The notes beneath the pieces are model-generated. The model was not told the DNA's origin. It searched no databases and saw only the letters and a list, made by a program, of their open reading frames with translations. 64,000 nt of DNA, taken from NCBI GenBank assembly GCA_023014485.1, contig JAJOZX010000197.1, forward strand, positions 837,001 to 901,000, given 5' to 3'. Each line of letters starts with the position of its first letter. Position 1 is the first letter of the stretch. Both the position numbers and the translations under genes were made by a program. The stretch is from Bathynomus jamesi (Eukaryota > Arthropoda > Malacostraca > Isopoda > Cirolanidae). This document shows positions 1-12,103 of this stretch, piece by piece.

Positions 1-275
1 CTCTCGTGTATAATATTGATCCCTTTGTATGGTATTGGTATAATACCTTCAGTAATGGCTTTGCATTTGTTGTATCATCAATGATAATTTAAGATTAATA
101 CATACTGTACCTTAATTAATATTCTTATTCATTATTTATGTATTATTAACAATAACTGTTTTATTTTTAAAAGAGCCCAGTAAAGCCTAAAGCTTCACAA
201 TTATTTGTCATTGTAAATTGTGAACCTTTGTATTTATTTTATTAATAATAATAAAGGTTAATTCAATTCAATTCA
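1..275 (+). repeat. Dispersed repeat ending in a TTCAA-rich tail
   Basis: The same sequence recurs in opposite orientation at 11623-11891. Shared blocks include the ctctcgtgtataat start, a GGTATTGGTATAATACC-like block and the AATAAAGGTTAATTCAATTC end. A tail of repeated TTCAA after an AATAAA-like stretch suggests the 3' end of a retroposon, but no coding sequence is visible. The copy is cut by the window edge. Confidence 0.6.
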
Positions 276-1022
276 AAACAAGAATACATTGGGGGCCCTC
301 ATCTTCGGGTGATCCTAAATTATTCAAAACAAATTAATCAGTGAAAATATTACAAAATTCCTCGCATAAATTCAAAGCAAAAGACAATTGGCGTTCAAAT
401 AAGCTTAGTCAAAATTTCGAAGTCACACGATAAAGCACTTAACTTATTCAAGTGTTAAGTGTTATTCGGGTGTTACGTGGTGGCCGCATCAAAAGAGGAA
501 ACCTAAAAGCATTCAGAGAATTTGATATAATTTTTATTAGATTTTTACTTTTAATATTCTTATCCATTTAGTTTAAATGGATTTCCTTATGTTCGACCTA
601 TTGAGCGAACACACACACACACACACTTTTTTTTCCACTAGGATTCGAACCCGGGCCTCAAACTTTGCGGTATTTGATCAGCCGAGGGAAACGCATAACG
701 TCTTCGCATCCAGAGGCTTTTTACGTTGCTAACCCTACTGCACTCGAGCCAATGGACATTTAGTTCAAATCTACCTGTCAAACCCGAAACCCGAGGGTAT
801 CATAAAATGAAAATATGAACGCTTATGTAAGCACGTAATTTTTTGTATATGCAGAATTTATCCCCCACCAGGATTCGACGCGTCATCACGAATTTTTAAA
901 TAGAATTGTTAGTGTTGCTGCTCCTAGAATGTCCAATGAACGTACAAGAAGACTACACGCAGCGCGAAACACTTTGTAAGACAATCCTCGAAGATATTTG
1001 TAGAGACTTTCTGCTGAGACAG
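276..1022. other. Intergenic sequence without a gene
   Basis: It holds a short (CA)n run at about 609-627. Next to it (about 640-780) is a tRNA-like stretch in minus orientation, with a box B-like block (gattcgaaccc) that looks like part of a SINE. No open frame with coding character was seen. Confidence 0.5.
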
Positions 1023-1029
1023 CGTGTCA

Positions 1030-3657
1030 GTCTAGGGCGGGTCGTCCTCAGGTGACAACATGAATCTCAAGGAAATCCTACCATCAGGGGTGTCTAAATT
1101 ATGTTTTTACATGGGGAATTCAAATATGAGCTTCTTTTTGGGATAGGATAACTCTAACCTACATCATTTTGTATTTCTAAATTGCCAATTTTACCCTTTT
1201 GAACCCCTTTATATATTTAAAAGATATAAGGTAAATCATTTATATTGACAAGCCAAATCAACTTTACATATATTTATTAATAGGTGAACTGCATGTATAT
1301 CACTGGATATAATTACAAAGATCATTCTCCTGACATCTTGAACTTTGCCAGGTTTGCACAAATCCTGCTTTGACTCAGACTTGGACATCAGCTTCCTGCT
1401 GGTCTCCTGAGCCCTGATCCCTCCATCCCTCTTTTCCTGTGAGAAGTACTTAGCAGAAGCCTCAGTCACCATTTTAACAACCCTCTCAATGCTTTGTGTG
1501 TGGCAAGGCCAGTTGCGCACCTCCATCGGGGTGTTGAAGTTTTTCCACCTCTGAGGTGCTTAGAGAGCAGGTGAGAGGTGGCTCTGACACCCTTCTGACC
1601 AGCTGATCAAGTCACCGATGCTGGAAGCATCACAATTGATGTCAGGTGTCCTTCTGCTCCTAACAGGAGTCCCCCATGAGTGTCCGGGTCCCCCTCTCCC
1701 CTGATGGCCAGGATTCTCTCCACCCCTTCAATCCTCTCCTTCTGATCCTCAGAGCAGAGTAGTGTTTGGAGGATGACTTCACTGTGGGCAATACCAAGCA
1801 GATCTTCTCACAGTGGCATCACAATATCCAGCACCTCCTTTCTCTGGGACTTGAGGCAGTCCAGCTGAAAGGGATGTGCCTAGGCCCTTCGATCCAGGAG
1901 TGCTTGACCTTCATGTTGAACCAACATGGGTAATACACTCCAATGATGAATTCCACAATGAATTGCAGAATCTTCAGGTTCTTTCCTTTAAGTCCGTGCT
2001 TTGACACCCAGAGCCTGAGAAGTCTGTTCGCTGTGGTGAGCCAGCGGCTGTGGTTTACTGGTCCTATCTCTAACAGAGCCAGCCCTGCAGGAAGTACTCC
2101 ATCCCTGACTGCACAGGACAATTTTATAGCCATAGTATTGATCAGTTGAGAGATCTTGAATGACCTTGTCAGGAAGCTTGATCAGTGGAGGGCCAACAGA
2201 GATTCGGTGAAGTTTGGATTGATATCAAAGTCTGTAGCAGAATCAAGGAGCTTTCCTATTGGCCCGGATAATTTTTTCTGACAGAGTAGGGCCATCAAGG
2301 TCAACAATGAGATGGCGCAGTGGAAGTTCAACAGTGTGCAGGTTGCACACCAACCAGACCAGCTTTCTCCCCAGGTGCAGCTCCAGCTTCCGCATTACTC
2401 CAGCTTTCACACCAGTGTTGACATTTGTTGAGTCTCCTCCAATGGCCAACAAGGTCTTATCATAACCCCTCTCTTTCAGCCAGGCAAACAGGACCTTAGC
2501 AATCTTCTCCGCATGTGACTCCTCTTTAGTTGCTTTCTCTCGGGTAAAGTGGAACAGATAGTAGCTGCCAGGCTCACTAACAACACTATAGTGTTCTTCC
2601 TTGATCTTTGCGGGAAAAGATTGGTCACTGCCCTCAGCTTCCATCATCACATTGGTCAGGTCAATCCGCCCATCAAAGAGGATGCAAGAGATCCCCCCCT
2701 CCTCCCTGCACTTCTTCTCGAACTGTTTCCCAGCTCTCTCATCAACTTCTCCTGTGCTCTCTTGACCTTGCTCTTATCAATCACTTTACTTGTATTGTCT
2801 TCTGTGATGATTCCTGCGTCAATCAGAGCTGCTGTTGCTATCGCTGCAGTTGGCCTCAGCCCTATGCCATACCTTACACTAGCAAGGGCAATGTTTTGAA
2901 TCTCATCATACCTTTGCCGAAGCTGCTGGCTCAGGGTCAGTTTGAGGGAAGAGCTCAACTTTAGGAACAAACTCATCTTCATCACCACTTCTCTCCAATT
3001 CCAGATCCTCATCACCATCTGCCAAAAATTTCTTAACATCCTTCCTGGCTGCCTTCTCTGCTACTGCAGCACTTTCCTCCTTGCTCCTTCTCCTTTTCTC
3101 TGCCTTCCTTTCCATCCACTGCCTTTTCAATGTCCTCACCTGTCTCTTGTGCTCTGGTAGATCAGGACCCCCTATTTGGTGGGGTCCCTTATTTCACAAA
3201 ACGTTTTAGAATGTTATGAAACGTTACATTCTAGCCTCTGAGAAAGGTGGCTCAGAAAATGGCCTTACGCGCGCCAGAAAACGGTCAAAATATTTCATAT
3301 ACCAAACTGTATGATAATTACAATTAAGTGGAATGGCACACCTTTTTATTTGAGTATTTAAATATTATTATTATTATATGAATGACATTATATGTGTTTA
3401 TATGAATTAGTTAGAACAATGCTCTATGAGAGATAACGTGAGCAGCCATGATAGAAAACGTGAGAAGACATATTCTGGGGTAACTACAATAGTAAAATAA
3501 TCAACAATTTAATAATAATCAACTGCAAAATGATGTAGGTTAGGGTTATCACAATTAAATAGTTTCTTCACAATTGTGTTCTATACACAAAAATATGTCA
3601 TTTGAACACCCCTCTCCATTGATTTTTAAAAAATGCATAGTATGACCCGCCCTAGGC
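1030..3657 (-). mobile_element. Decayed DNA transposon with TIRs and 7-bp TSD
   Basis: The ends are imperfect inverted repeats (gtctaggg­cgggtc at the left; its complement with one mismatch at the right). The flanks carry the same 7 bases, cgtgtca, at 1023-1029 and 3658-3664. The interior holds a broken minus-strand coding region. The superfamily is uncertain: a 7-8 bp TSD would fit hAT- or P-like elements. Confidence 0.7.
1236..3139 (-). pseudogene. Broken transposon-encoded protein (family seen in many invertebrate genomes)
   Basis: Read on the minus strand from 3139 downward, at least four open pieces follow one another in different frames: 3139-2906 (basic, Lys/Glu/Ala-rich), 3039-2656, 2650-2243 and 2133-1819, with a last piece to 1236. 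The best preserved segment (2650-2243) carries LLAIGGDSTNVNTG and LVWLVCNLHTVELPLRHLI. A later piece has NHSRWLTTANRLLRLWVS and a WIEGPRH block. I recognise these blocks from repetitive uncharacterised, transposon-like proteins of arthropods and cnidarians, but cannot name the transposase class. Frame changes between all pieces show it is dead. It lies inside the TIR element 1030-3657, which explains its origin. No host function is implied. Confidence 0.65.
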
Positions 3658-3664
3658 CGTGTCA

Positions 3665-4194
3665 CTAACAAACGTTGTTGTTTTCTTCACCAAGCGCTGT
3701 GCCTGGTCTTCTTCCGTGTTTCTTGGACATTTTTTTGATCAGCAACACTGAAATTTCTTTAAAAATTTATGATAATGCGTCGAATAATTTTCCTATTTGG
3801 GCTTTTCTTAGGCCCGTTGAAATGTCGGTAGTATTTTCCTTCAATGGCGACAACTTGGCAACTGATGGCACCATTTTAAAATTGATTTTCTTCTCTCTAA
3901 AGTGATTCCAGGCATTGTTATTACTGGGGAACTTATACTCATTTCCTCAACAAGCCGAAAACATCGACACTCTAAAAAGCCACCTTAACCTAACCAAACC
4001 TATCTTAATCTAACCTAACCTAACTCACAATATACTTGTCGATACAATGTCAAGTTGATCAGATGTCGTAAGGCCATTCACAGGCTCTAAAACTCTCATT
4101 TTCTCTTGTAAATCAAACGTCAAACAAAATCGGAATAATAGTTTTCAATCATTCAGAGAGGTCTGTAAATGGTACTATTGTTTTGAAACACTAT

Positions 4195-4249
<55 letters not shown>

Positions 4250-4690
4250 TTTGAAACAGATTTTGGGAATGAGAGAGACAGATTTTTATCGTATGTGAAA
4301 ATTAATGTTAAAAGAACTATTGTTTCCCATCTGGTTGACCATTTATCCACCACTCGTCCGTATTATTTTCAGATCGAGTATACACAGGGTGTCGCAATTT
4401 CGTGTACTGTTTCATTTAATCCTTCACTAACAATATTGAACACCCGGTATTCGTACTCAGCGAGAAACTGTGAGGAGAAATGCGATTGTCGAAAGGTTCT
4501 CATCAATTGCTTTATCAGTATCCAAATAAACAAACATGCGCAGTATAAAGAATTTAAGTTACAGAGTTTACCCAAAACTAGAGGAATGTCAGGGAATAAT
4601 AAGGTCACAGTTTCTCTCTACTGGATCTCCCCCATGAGTGTGTGTGTGTGTGTGTGTGTTATTTTTAAGTGGATTTGACATCATCATAAG
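3665..4690. other. Intergenic sequence with microsatellites, no gene
   Basis: It contains a (TA)n(CA)n microsatellite at 4198-4250 and a (TG)n run at about 4638-4660. The open frames here are microsatellite translations (Tyr-Ile repeats) or lack coding character. Confidence 0.6.
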
Positions 4691-5613
4691 TTTTAAATAC
4701 ATTCTCATTGAAGATGCAAATATTAAAACCGTTTTATTTATTCTTCCTTTTTAACCTTCAGTAAACGATAAATAAACAAAATAGAAGCAAAGCTGTCGCA
4801 GGCAATTTGCCCTCTTCTGCTCAGTTTATCCCGGGCATTGTTGAAGACGCGATCGGAATTGAAACTGTACCCTACCGTAGGCAGTTTGTCAGTTGTAGCT
4901 GATCACGCGTAATTACGTGAAAGTCGTGTTTCATTGACTCTCTCCTTCATGGTGACGTTTGAATAACGTGTCGATAAACGTGTCAATAAACGTGCGTGTG
5001 GCTAAATAACACTGATTAATAACCAAACGCGGTGTGAAGTTTAGAGTTTGTAAATTGATTTTAAATCTAATTAAAGATATTTTGAAATTTATGTACTGAT
5101 ATTTTTTTCAATTTATATCGATTTCATATCAAATATTTCTCCCAAAGCTGTTTCGAAAAGTTAGGCCTCATTGGAGAAGTTGCACAAACGCTTTTTACAA
5201 TGCGATAAGCTGCTTGAAGAGGATTTAAATTGAACGAAAGAGTTTGTAAATAAAAAGGGAAAAGATAAAATAAATTAAACAGAAATAAAAAATATTAAAA
5301 CTGGAATTTTTTTTTTTTAATTTTCGGCCATTTTCTTTTTTTTCACCCCGAAAAGTTTTAATTCATGCGAGATTTTTTTCATTTTAAGGTTAGCGGAAGG
5401 TAGTGTAAGATGTGATATGGTTTAACAGTGACGTGTTTATGGTAATATTTTCCACGAGTGTGGTGTAATAAATTTAACATTTCGTTAATTAAAAGTTAAC
5501 GGGAACGTATTAATTAACGTAATTTCTGGTTGTTGGAGAAAGCTTGATAAATTATCGCGACGTCGTGTCAAGAGGTGTAGAATGAAAATTGACATCGATG
5601 ACAATTTTTTAAT
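4691..5613 (+). other. Region upstream of the 5614 open frame; possible promoter and 5' UTR
   Basis: It is AT-rich and has no recognisable repeat. It would contain the promoter and 5' UTR if the open frame at 5614 is a first exon. No TATA box or initiator can be supported. An in-frame TGA lies just upstream of the ATG at 5614. Confidence 0.3.
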
Positions 5614-6408
5614 ATGATGAAAATGAATAGTCTTCGATTGCCAAAAAGCGGTTTTGAATCCGATGCCAGGGACGGATCGAAATCCGTTCGAAGAAGATCG
5701 GAAAATTCGATCGAGGATGATCTGGACGATTTTCGTTCTTTGGTTCTGAAGGACAACGAAGATATTGGGGCGTCTCTCGCTACAACCCCTATTACGGAGG
5801 GATGCGTCGATTTTGCCCCTTCGACCGACGGTTCCACTGGTATCCCCCTGTACTCCCTCCCCAGGGAGTCCCCTCCACCCCGAAAGGTTTCCACAACGGA
5901 CCATTTCCCGTCACCGTCGTCGCCCGTCCTTATCAAGGTGTGGCCGACGGAGGAGGAAGAGTCTCCCTCCTGCGATGAAATGGAGACGACACTCGCCTTC
6001 GATTATTCAGATGAAGTTTGGAAGCCCTCCCGAAAATGTACGAAGTCCTCCGAGGATTTCGTCCCTACCATAGATTACCTTCAAGTGCCACCTCACCATC
6101 GCGCCTCCTTCAGGAAGATCATCTTTGATGACAAGAAAGACGAAGAACCATCACACCAACTACGAAAGTTCCAAGGAGCAGTCAGTAAGAGGATTATAAA
6201 AGACTCCCCAGCAGCAGTGTCCTCCGATTCGTCGTCTACAGCGTCGAGTTCCTCCGTCAAAATGGCTAACTGCAGCATCCCTCTCCCGCAGGACAAACTT
6301 CCCTGCCCTTCTTTCTCCAACATTAACCTCCATTGCTACCACAGGAAACCCTCGGGCTCGCCCTCGACAATAACTTCGATTACACCTTCGGCGTGGTATG
6401 CATAAAAT
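5614..6408 (+). CDS. Open frame of 264 codons; candidate alternative N-terminal exon of the chloride channel, or a separate gene
   Basis: The frame runs from the first ATG after an in-frame TGA to a TAA at 6406. Its base composition is clearly more GC-rich than the flanks and the protein is low-complexity but not repetitive: acidic and Ser/Pro-rich, with RRRSENSIEDDLDDF near residue 28 and Ser runs near residue 205. This looks like a disordered cytoplasmic region; no known domain is seen. It lies 2.9 kb upstream of the first certain ClC exon on the same strand, so it could be an N-terminal exon. A GT occurs near its end (TG|GTATGC, exon end 6395), but that leaves phase 2. Joining directly to the phase-0 exon at 9293 would create TGA. 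So either another exon lies between, or another donor is used (for example AAG|GTGTGG at 5936), or this is an independent transcript. I do not recognise the protein. Confidence 0.45.
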
Positions 6409-6535
6409 GGTCGAAGTTGGTAGATTCAAACTAATCGCATCAATTCCATACAAACTCTTCTATTCAAAGGTTTTATTAGTTTCGTTCTTGTAAGAGAGGG
6501 TATAGACTTTACCATACCCATTGTACCAAGTCGGT

Positions 6536-6640
6536 AATAATAATAATGAGCGGGGAGGGCCAGAGACTGGCACAGTGCTCAGGCCAGACGAACGCGGCCC
6601 ATTGAGCTAACTCCCGGATTATGATTATTATAATGTAGCT
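6536..6640 (-). repeat. tRNA-related SINE, 3' part (family A)
   Basis: It is the reverse complement of the tail of the SINE copies at 16249-16425 and 22770-22945. Shared blocks include the segment equivalent to GCCAGTTTCTGGCTCTCCTG and the flanking ATT/AAT repeats. Only the body is present; the tRNA-like head is missing. Confidence 0.65.
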
Positions 6641-7624
6641 ATTATAGAAAATAGATAATGTCGCAATATAAAAAAAGTAGTTGGTAAATATCTCTTGTCC
6701 CTTTACTGTGCTCCGAGAGGACATAATGTTACCCAATTTCTTCGGGCAGCGGAAGAGGTCTTCCGGTCCACCTACTTCCGCTACAGTATTTTCTCTAATT
6801 TGTTTGGTATTAGACAGAATACAACATTCTTATAAAATTTTTTTAACAAATTCTACAACTCCAAAAAAACAAACTATAACTTCATTGATCTGATTTTCTG
6901 ATCATTATTATTAATAATATAATAACCGATTTTCGTCGGATAAAGTTACAGGAATTACGGGTTAACGTAAACTCTAAGACCCACTGTAGGTTAGCCCAGT
7001 AAAGAAGGTAGAAGAGGCGGAAACAAAAGGAAGATGAGTAAATAAAAATAGAATAAAAAATGAAACCTCGGGCCATACTAACTACTCATAAACGCGTAAA
7101 CCTTTCACACACACTCACACCCTTACAGTCAATAACTGAAATGAGATAAACACGGTTAAATAAAAAAAGTAAAGCGACTTATAAAAAATAATAAATTTTA
7201 AGGTAAACAAAATTAAATTGAAATAAAATCCATAAAATCAAATTATTGTAGTCCATTTGTCAAGATAAATTTTTTATTTTTTTTTAAATTGTATGTGAAA
7301 ATATCTTAAAAATAACATTTTAAAAGACTGACGTATTCTAATTGGTTTATCTGTAATGAGTGTATATCTTTTATAGCTAGTTATAAAGCCGGTTTTAATA
7401 GATATAAATGTACAATAGATAGGGAATTACCGATATATATATATATACACCGCAAGGTGGGAGAAAGCCTTTAACCAAATATTTGGTGATTTTGTATGTC
7501 AGAATTAAGGCTGAACCATCATCGGAGTCTACGAGTATAAACAACTTTTAGTAATTCGCGTCTAATTGGCCTTTTAATAGAATTTTTTCCTTTCATATAT
7601 TAAGAATATGCGAATAAATATGTA
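6641..7624. other. AT-rich sequence without a gene
   Basis: Several short open frames are present, but none has coding composition or a recognisable domain. A short (AT)n run lies near 7434-7447. If the 5614 frame is a first exon, this is intron. Confidence 0.5.
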
Positions 7625-7814
7625 CAGTGTGGGGAAAAAAGTTCGCCTAAAATCTAAAGTTTTTGAAAAGCATAAAAAAATTATTATTAGTAATATTTCT
7701 TTTATTACTATCACCCAAAAGAATAAAATATTTAAAGGAAAGCAGAATATTACCAATTAGTAATCTTTTTATGATTTTTGGAATTATTTTTAGGTGAATT
7801 TTTTTCCAAAATTG
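7625..7814. mobile_element. Mariner-type MITE (TTCGGAAAAAAGTTCGCC family), copy 1
   Basis: The ends are inverted repeats built on gggaaaaaagttcgcct and its complement. TA dinucleotides flank both sides (7623-7624 and 7815-7816). The interior shares ACTAATTGGTAATATTCT-like blocks with the other copies in this window. It has no coding capacity. Confidence 0.75.
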
Positions 7815-7816
7815 TA

Positions 7817-8406
7817 CAGGGTGTAGCAAAAATCCTGCCTTATGTGAAACTCGGCAACTGCACTAGTAAATGTTCAAACTGCAGCCCGTGAAGGTGTTTA
7901 CGCACTTGGTAATTCCGTCACGTGATCTATTACGAACGCCGCTTCTCGTTAGATCATCGAGGTTCAGCGACGTTGTCCCTGTTCATTAATTGGATAGAGG
8001 ACCGTCCTCCGAGTTCAGATGATGTAGTGACCCGTAGATGGTTCAGAATTCAACTTGGGATCTCGCGTAAAGCTGTAGGTCCCCTCTGTCATATGACCTT
8101 TGCCATTACGAAGTAAATTAAACAACCACAAACATCATTATGCGTAGTTATATATCCAATACCAACTGGGTATTCTTTAAAAAAAAAAGTGAGGTGGGGC
8201 ATATTTTTGTTGAAACCGGAAGTTTGCTCTCCATTGAAATGGCATGTCATCCAGATAAGGTATCAAAACCTCGCGTCACGTGGTTAAATATAGAATTAAC
8301 AAGACCAATTTCATCTCTTCTTGTGACATGTAGTCAGTCTCCTTTTTTGAAGCAAATAGGAACATAAAAGTTAAAACCAATGAGGCCGAGTTATGGTACA
8401 CCCTGT
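7817..8406. mobile_element. Non-autonomous element with acagggtgta-type ends, carrying a 5S-derived SINE
   Basis: The left end (cagggtgtagcaaaaatcc) and right end (tatggtacaccctg) are imperfect inverted repeats of the Tc1/mariner type. The left end directly abuts MITE copy 1 and shares its TA. A 5S-derived SINE lies inside, near 7905-8125. The right TA is not preserved, so the exact end is uncertain. Confidence 0.5.
7905..8125 (+). repeat. 5S rRNA-derived SINE (SINE3-like), copy 1
   Basis: The head matches the core of 5S rRNA in order: CTTCTCGTTAGATCATCGAG, then a GACGTTG block, then a GGAT-GAC-like block. The tail (GTAAAGCTGTAGGTCCCC, then TTTGCCATTACGAA) is shared with five other copies in this window. 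Confidence 0.7.
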
Positions 8407-8799
8407 GGCGTTTATAGTTAAGTATAACCCATGGAAATGTATGGTGATATTAGATTACTAAATAATAATGATAATTTTTCATTTGTACTCAATTATTACG
8501 TAATTATTATGACTTAATATATATATATATATAAACAACAAAAATGGAATTTATTTAAACGCGCGCAAACAAACAAAACGACAAAAACAAAACCAAAAAA
8601 AAACAACCTATTGTCCACTTGCTGACCATCGTCCAAAAGTTAAATTAAGAGTTGAATCGAGGCAAAAAATTTCTAATATATTTCCTGAAATCGGACGATG
8701 CAGCCTCTGACAGCGTCCGTGTTGGCGTCATATTCAATCTTTATTCTTGCACGCAGTTCGTCTTTTAGCGTCTGTGTTCATTTTTTTTATTTAGAACAG

Positions 8800-8801
<2 letters not shown>

Positions 8802-8843
<42 letters not shown>

Positions 8844-8850
8844 CGCGCGC
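8802..8850. repeat. (GT)n(GC)n microsatellite
   Basis: Uninterrupted GT repeats pass directly into GC repeats. Alternating purine-pyrimidine sequence of this kind can form Z-DNA. The open frame across it is an artefact. Confidence 0.9.
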
Positions 8851-8953
8851 AGTACTCTCAAACTATACATTTTGAGTGCATTGCATTATATGGTCGTAGA
8901 ATTAAATAGACGTTTTAATTTATATGCAAGTTTTAACCATATTCCTATAACGA

Positions 8954-8987
<34 letters not shown>

Positions 8988-9009
8988 ATATATATATTTA
9001 TTCTGAGTT

Positions 9010-9057
<48 letters not shown>
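8954..9057. repeat. (CT)n and (TA)n microsatellites
   Basis: A (CT)n(AT)n run lies at 8954-8997 and a (TA)n run at about 9011-9056, about 240 bases before the first certain channel exon. Confidence 0.9.
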
Positions 9058-9060
<3 letters not shown>

Positions 9061-9292
9061 ATAATAAAATATAATAAAATACATCAATTTACGTTCAATT
9101 TTCATTTAGAATCGTCACTGCTTGCGTGCGTGCGTGCGCGCGCGAATTTTGCCGCCTATAAAAGTGTTATCTTAGGTGCATTTTAATATAAACTTTTGTT
9201 AATACAGAGAGAGATCAATGGTTTTCGCCATTCCCTGTACTGTACATGTTGAATGAATACCCAGTAAACCGATCCATTGTTTCGTCCCACAG

Positions 9293-9383
9293 ATGTATGG
9301 TCGTTACACGCGTGATCTTGGGGATTTCGTCAAAGAAGAAGCGAAGAGAATAAGGGGAGAGAGTTTCTCTAAATCTCACAATG
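9293..9383 (+). CDS. ClC-a: ClC-a exon 1 of the model ([10 protein letters not shown])
   Basis: The acceptor is tcccacag|ATG and the donor AATG|gtaaaa; it starts in phase 0 and leaves phase 1. It encodes the MYGRYTxDLG motif found just before the membrane domain in ClC-2 proteins. In relatives this motif follows YEQTL, so an earlier coding exon may exist, but I cannot find it. Otherwise this ATG is the start. Confidence 0.9.
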
Positions 9384-12054
9384 GTAAAAGATAAGAGACG
9401 TATTTTACTAAACTATGAATTATATTCTTATCTCAAATTCACACTTTTCTGACGTTTTTTTAGCCTTTACTCTCAAAGTTCGTCTACCACCCCACCTCTA
9501 TATACTGTACCTACTCGTATATAATCTCGTACATCTGTACCATTTATTCTCGACGACAAGCTTAGTAGTGTCTATTTAATTTTGTCAATCTTTAGGTTGG
9601 TAGACAGATAGACAGACAGAGAGATAGATTGATAGATAGGTAGATAAAGCTTTATTGTGCCTTTTATTTCCAAAATGTCGCCTTTGAAGAAATGTGGTTC
9701 CTTACTTTATTTTGTAGTTTTTGTTTTCAAACTTTTGACAAAGAATCGTAATTTAACGGATTTTTTTTTTTCTTTTTTTTTAACGGATCTCAAATTTAAT
9801 TAATGCTCGGGATCAAATCACCTTCCTTTCAGACCTGAATCGGTATCGGGGGCGTGTCCACAATAAGTGCTCGTCCACGTGTCGGACCATCTGGAAACAC
9901 ACGTTCGCGAGAGTGGGTGAAGAGTGGATCTTCCTCGCGGTTCTCGGAATACTGATGGCCTGTGTCTCCTTCCTCATGGACTTCGGAATAGGCATTTGCA
10001 ATAAAGGTACCCAGCATGACGAGCCAGATGCCCAAATAAGTTTTATATACGTGATATTTAATCAACAACAATAATAATAGTTTTGGGGTTGTTTAACCTA
10101 TACAGCCGTACGTGAAATCCGGACCACGGGTCACTACATCATCTGAACGTAGAAGATGATCACTCATTCAGCTACTGAACAGACCTAACGTCGTTTAACG
10201 TCGCTGATCTAACGGGAAGCGGTATAGCGACATGGCCACGATAGCCCCCTATTTTACTCAATCTCGTATTAATTTTTTATTTCTAGAAGGAAGATGTTTG
10301 TATGATCTTTCGATAAAGGATATTACCAAGATCAATACTTTAATTATAACTGAAATAATGTTAATTTTAAGCTATTTAATGGATTTGGGCTTGAGTATAA
10401 AATGTCTACCGGCTACTGCGTCCTCTATACGCGTTAATCCTTTAACGCCGGAATTGTTTGTAGGGTCAAGTTATGAATACGTGTATTTGAAATGTTACCA
10501 ATATGTAGCGGTCGTCCTTTTAGGGTTAATTCGAAATTTGTAATGAATTAGACTCGTCGTAAAGTGTATTAGGGGCAACTACGAGTAGTCTGGAGAGTTT
10601 TCTTTGTTAATTTAAAACTCTTGAATTAATATTAATTTACTCCTATGTATACAATTTCGGAAAATAGTTCGCCAAAGAAAGCTAAAATTTCTATATTTAC
10701 ATTATAATAAATGCTCATACATTTTACCTTCCTTTTTCGCGAGTATGAACTTCGTCTTAGACTGTAAAATTGTCTCCATTTAGTCATATTTTATTCCAGC
10801 TCGTATCTGGTTGTATCGGGACTTGGCGAGCAGCAACCAGTTCCTGCAGTACCTTGCCTGGGTGTCTCTTCCGGTCTGCTTAATAATCTTCTCTGCCGGA
10901 TTTGTTCATCTGACGGCGCCGCAAGCCGTTGGTAAGCGATTCTTCTTTTTTTTGAAAATAAGCATTTGTCGTTAACGAAAGACCTCGTGGCGACCGAGTG
11001 GTTCCATCTCGAAGTTGAGTTGAAGTAATCGGGTTTGCTTCCCGCCTTCTCCCTTCGATTAAGAGAGGCCTCTCGTTCAACGCGAGGCAGATATAAAGGG
11101 TAGTGTTCAAGCAATGAGCTCCGCCACGTAACCTGTTGATGTTCGGCGGGGACGTACTTAAAACAGATAGTGCGGATACCCACTAACCTTTACCTCTACC
11201 TATAAATGTACACAAAAACGTATAGGCAAAGTTCTGTTGGTCACCGCTTTTAAAATGTTCGCTGATACATAACTACCGTAAATACAAACCTAAATTTGGC
11301 AAGATGACGTAGATATAATAAGAATTATCGAAATGTTTTCTTTAGCGTACTCCATTATTATTTTCCAAATCCTCATACTGAACATTGAAATATAAGGATA
11401 TATACATATACCATAATTATATGCTGGGTAATAGCATCGTTTATACAGCACATTCTAACGAAATAGTTGTAAAAATATCTGCCTTCACCTGATTGGTGAG
11501 CCTTCCCGAAGAAATGAAACGTAGTCCCTGATTGGACAATTCATATTTGTAATGTAATCTGAATACACACGTTACAGGCTTCGCCTCCGTAAGCCGAGAC
11601 GTCTGTAAAAGTGATAAATATTTCGAATTGAATTGAATTAAATAACCTTTATTAATAATGAAATAAATACATTGGTTTTACAATGATATAAATTGCGGAG
11701 CTGGACTGTTTATTTTATTTGGCCCTTAAGCTTTTGGCTTTACTGGGCTCTTATTAAAATTAAAACACAGGATTATTATTTGGTTGTATTAATCTTAAAT
11801 TATCATTATCGATATGGTAAATGCAAGGTCATTATTGAAGGTATTATACCAATACCGTACCATACAAAGAAAGCAATATTATACACGAGAGATAAGAACT
11901 GAACAATCACGAGTAATGTGTCTTTAATCCTAGATTATACGTACACGAGAAATGAATAAACACTAGTAATGTACATTAATCCTAGATTTTTATTAGTATG
12001 CCATTATTAATCAGGATTTCAACTTGGTTTAAAACTTGGTTTCAGCCATCCGTA

Positions 12055-12103
<49 letters not shown>

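Noticed and set aside
3675..3905. 76-codon open frame on the + strand
   Set aside because: No coding composition, no relatives recognised and no splice context.
3990..4025. TAACCTAACC runs resembling the arthropod telomere repeat (TTAGG)n
   Set aside because: Only two or three imperfect units; similar short runs occur elsewhere in the window within palindromes, so a telomere relic is not supported.
4198..4353. Open frames with long Tyr-Ile repeats
   Set aside because: They are translations of (TA)n microsatellites on both strands.
10791..11183. 130-codon minus-strand open frame
   Set aside because: It overlaps the real exon 10800-10931 on the other strand and a SINE-like repeat.
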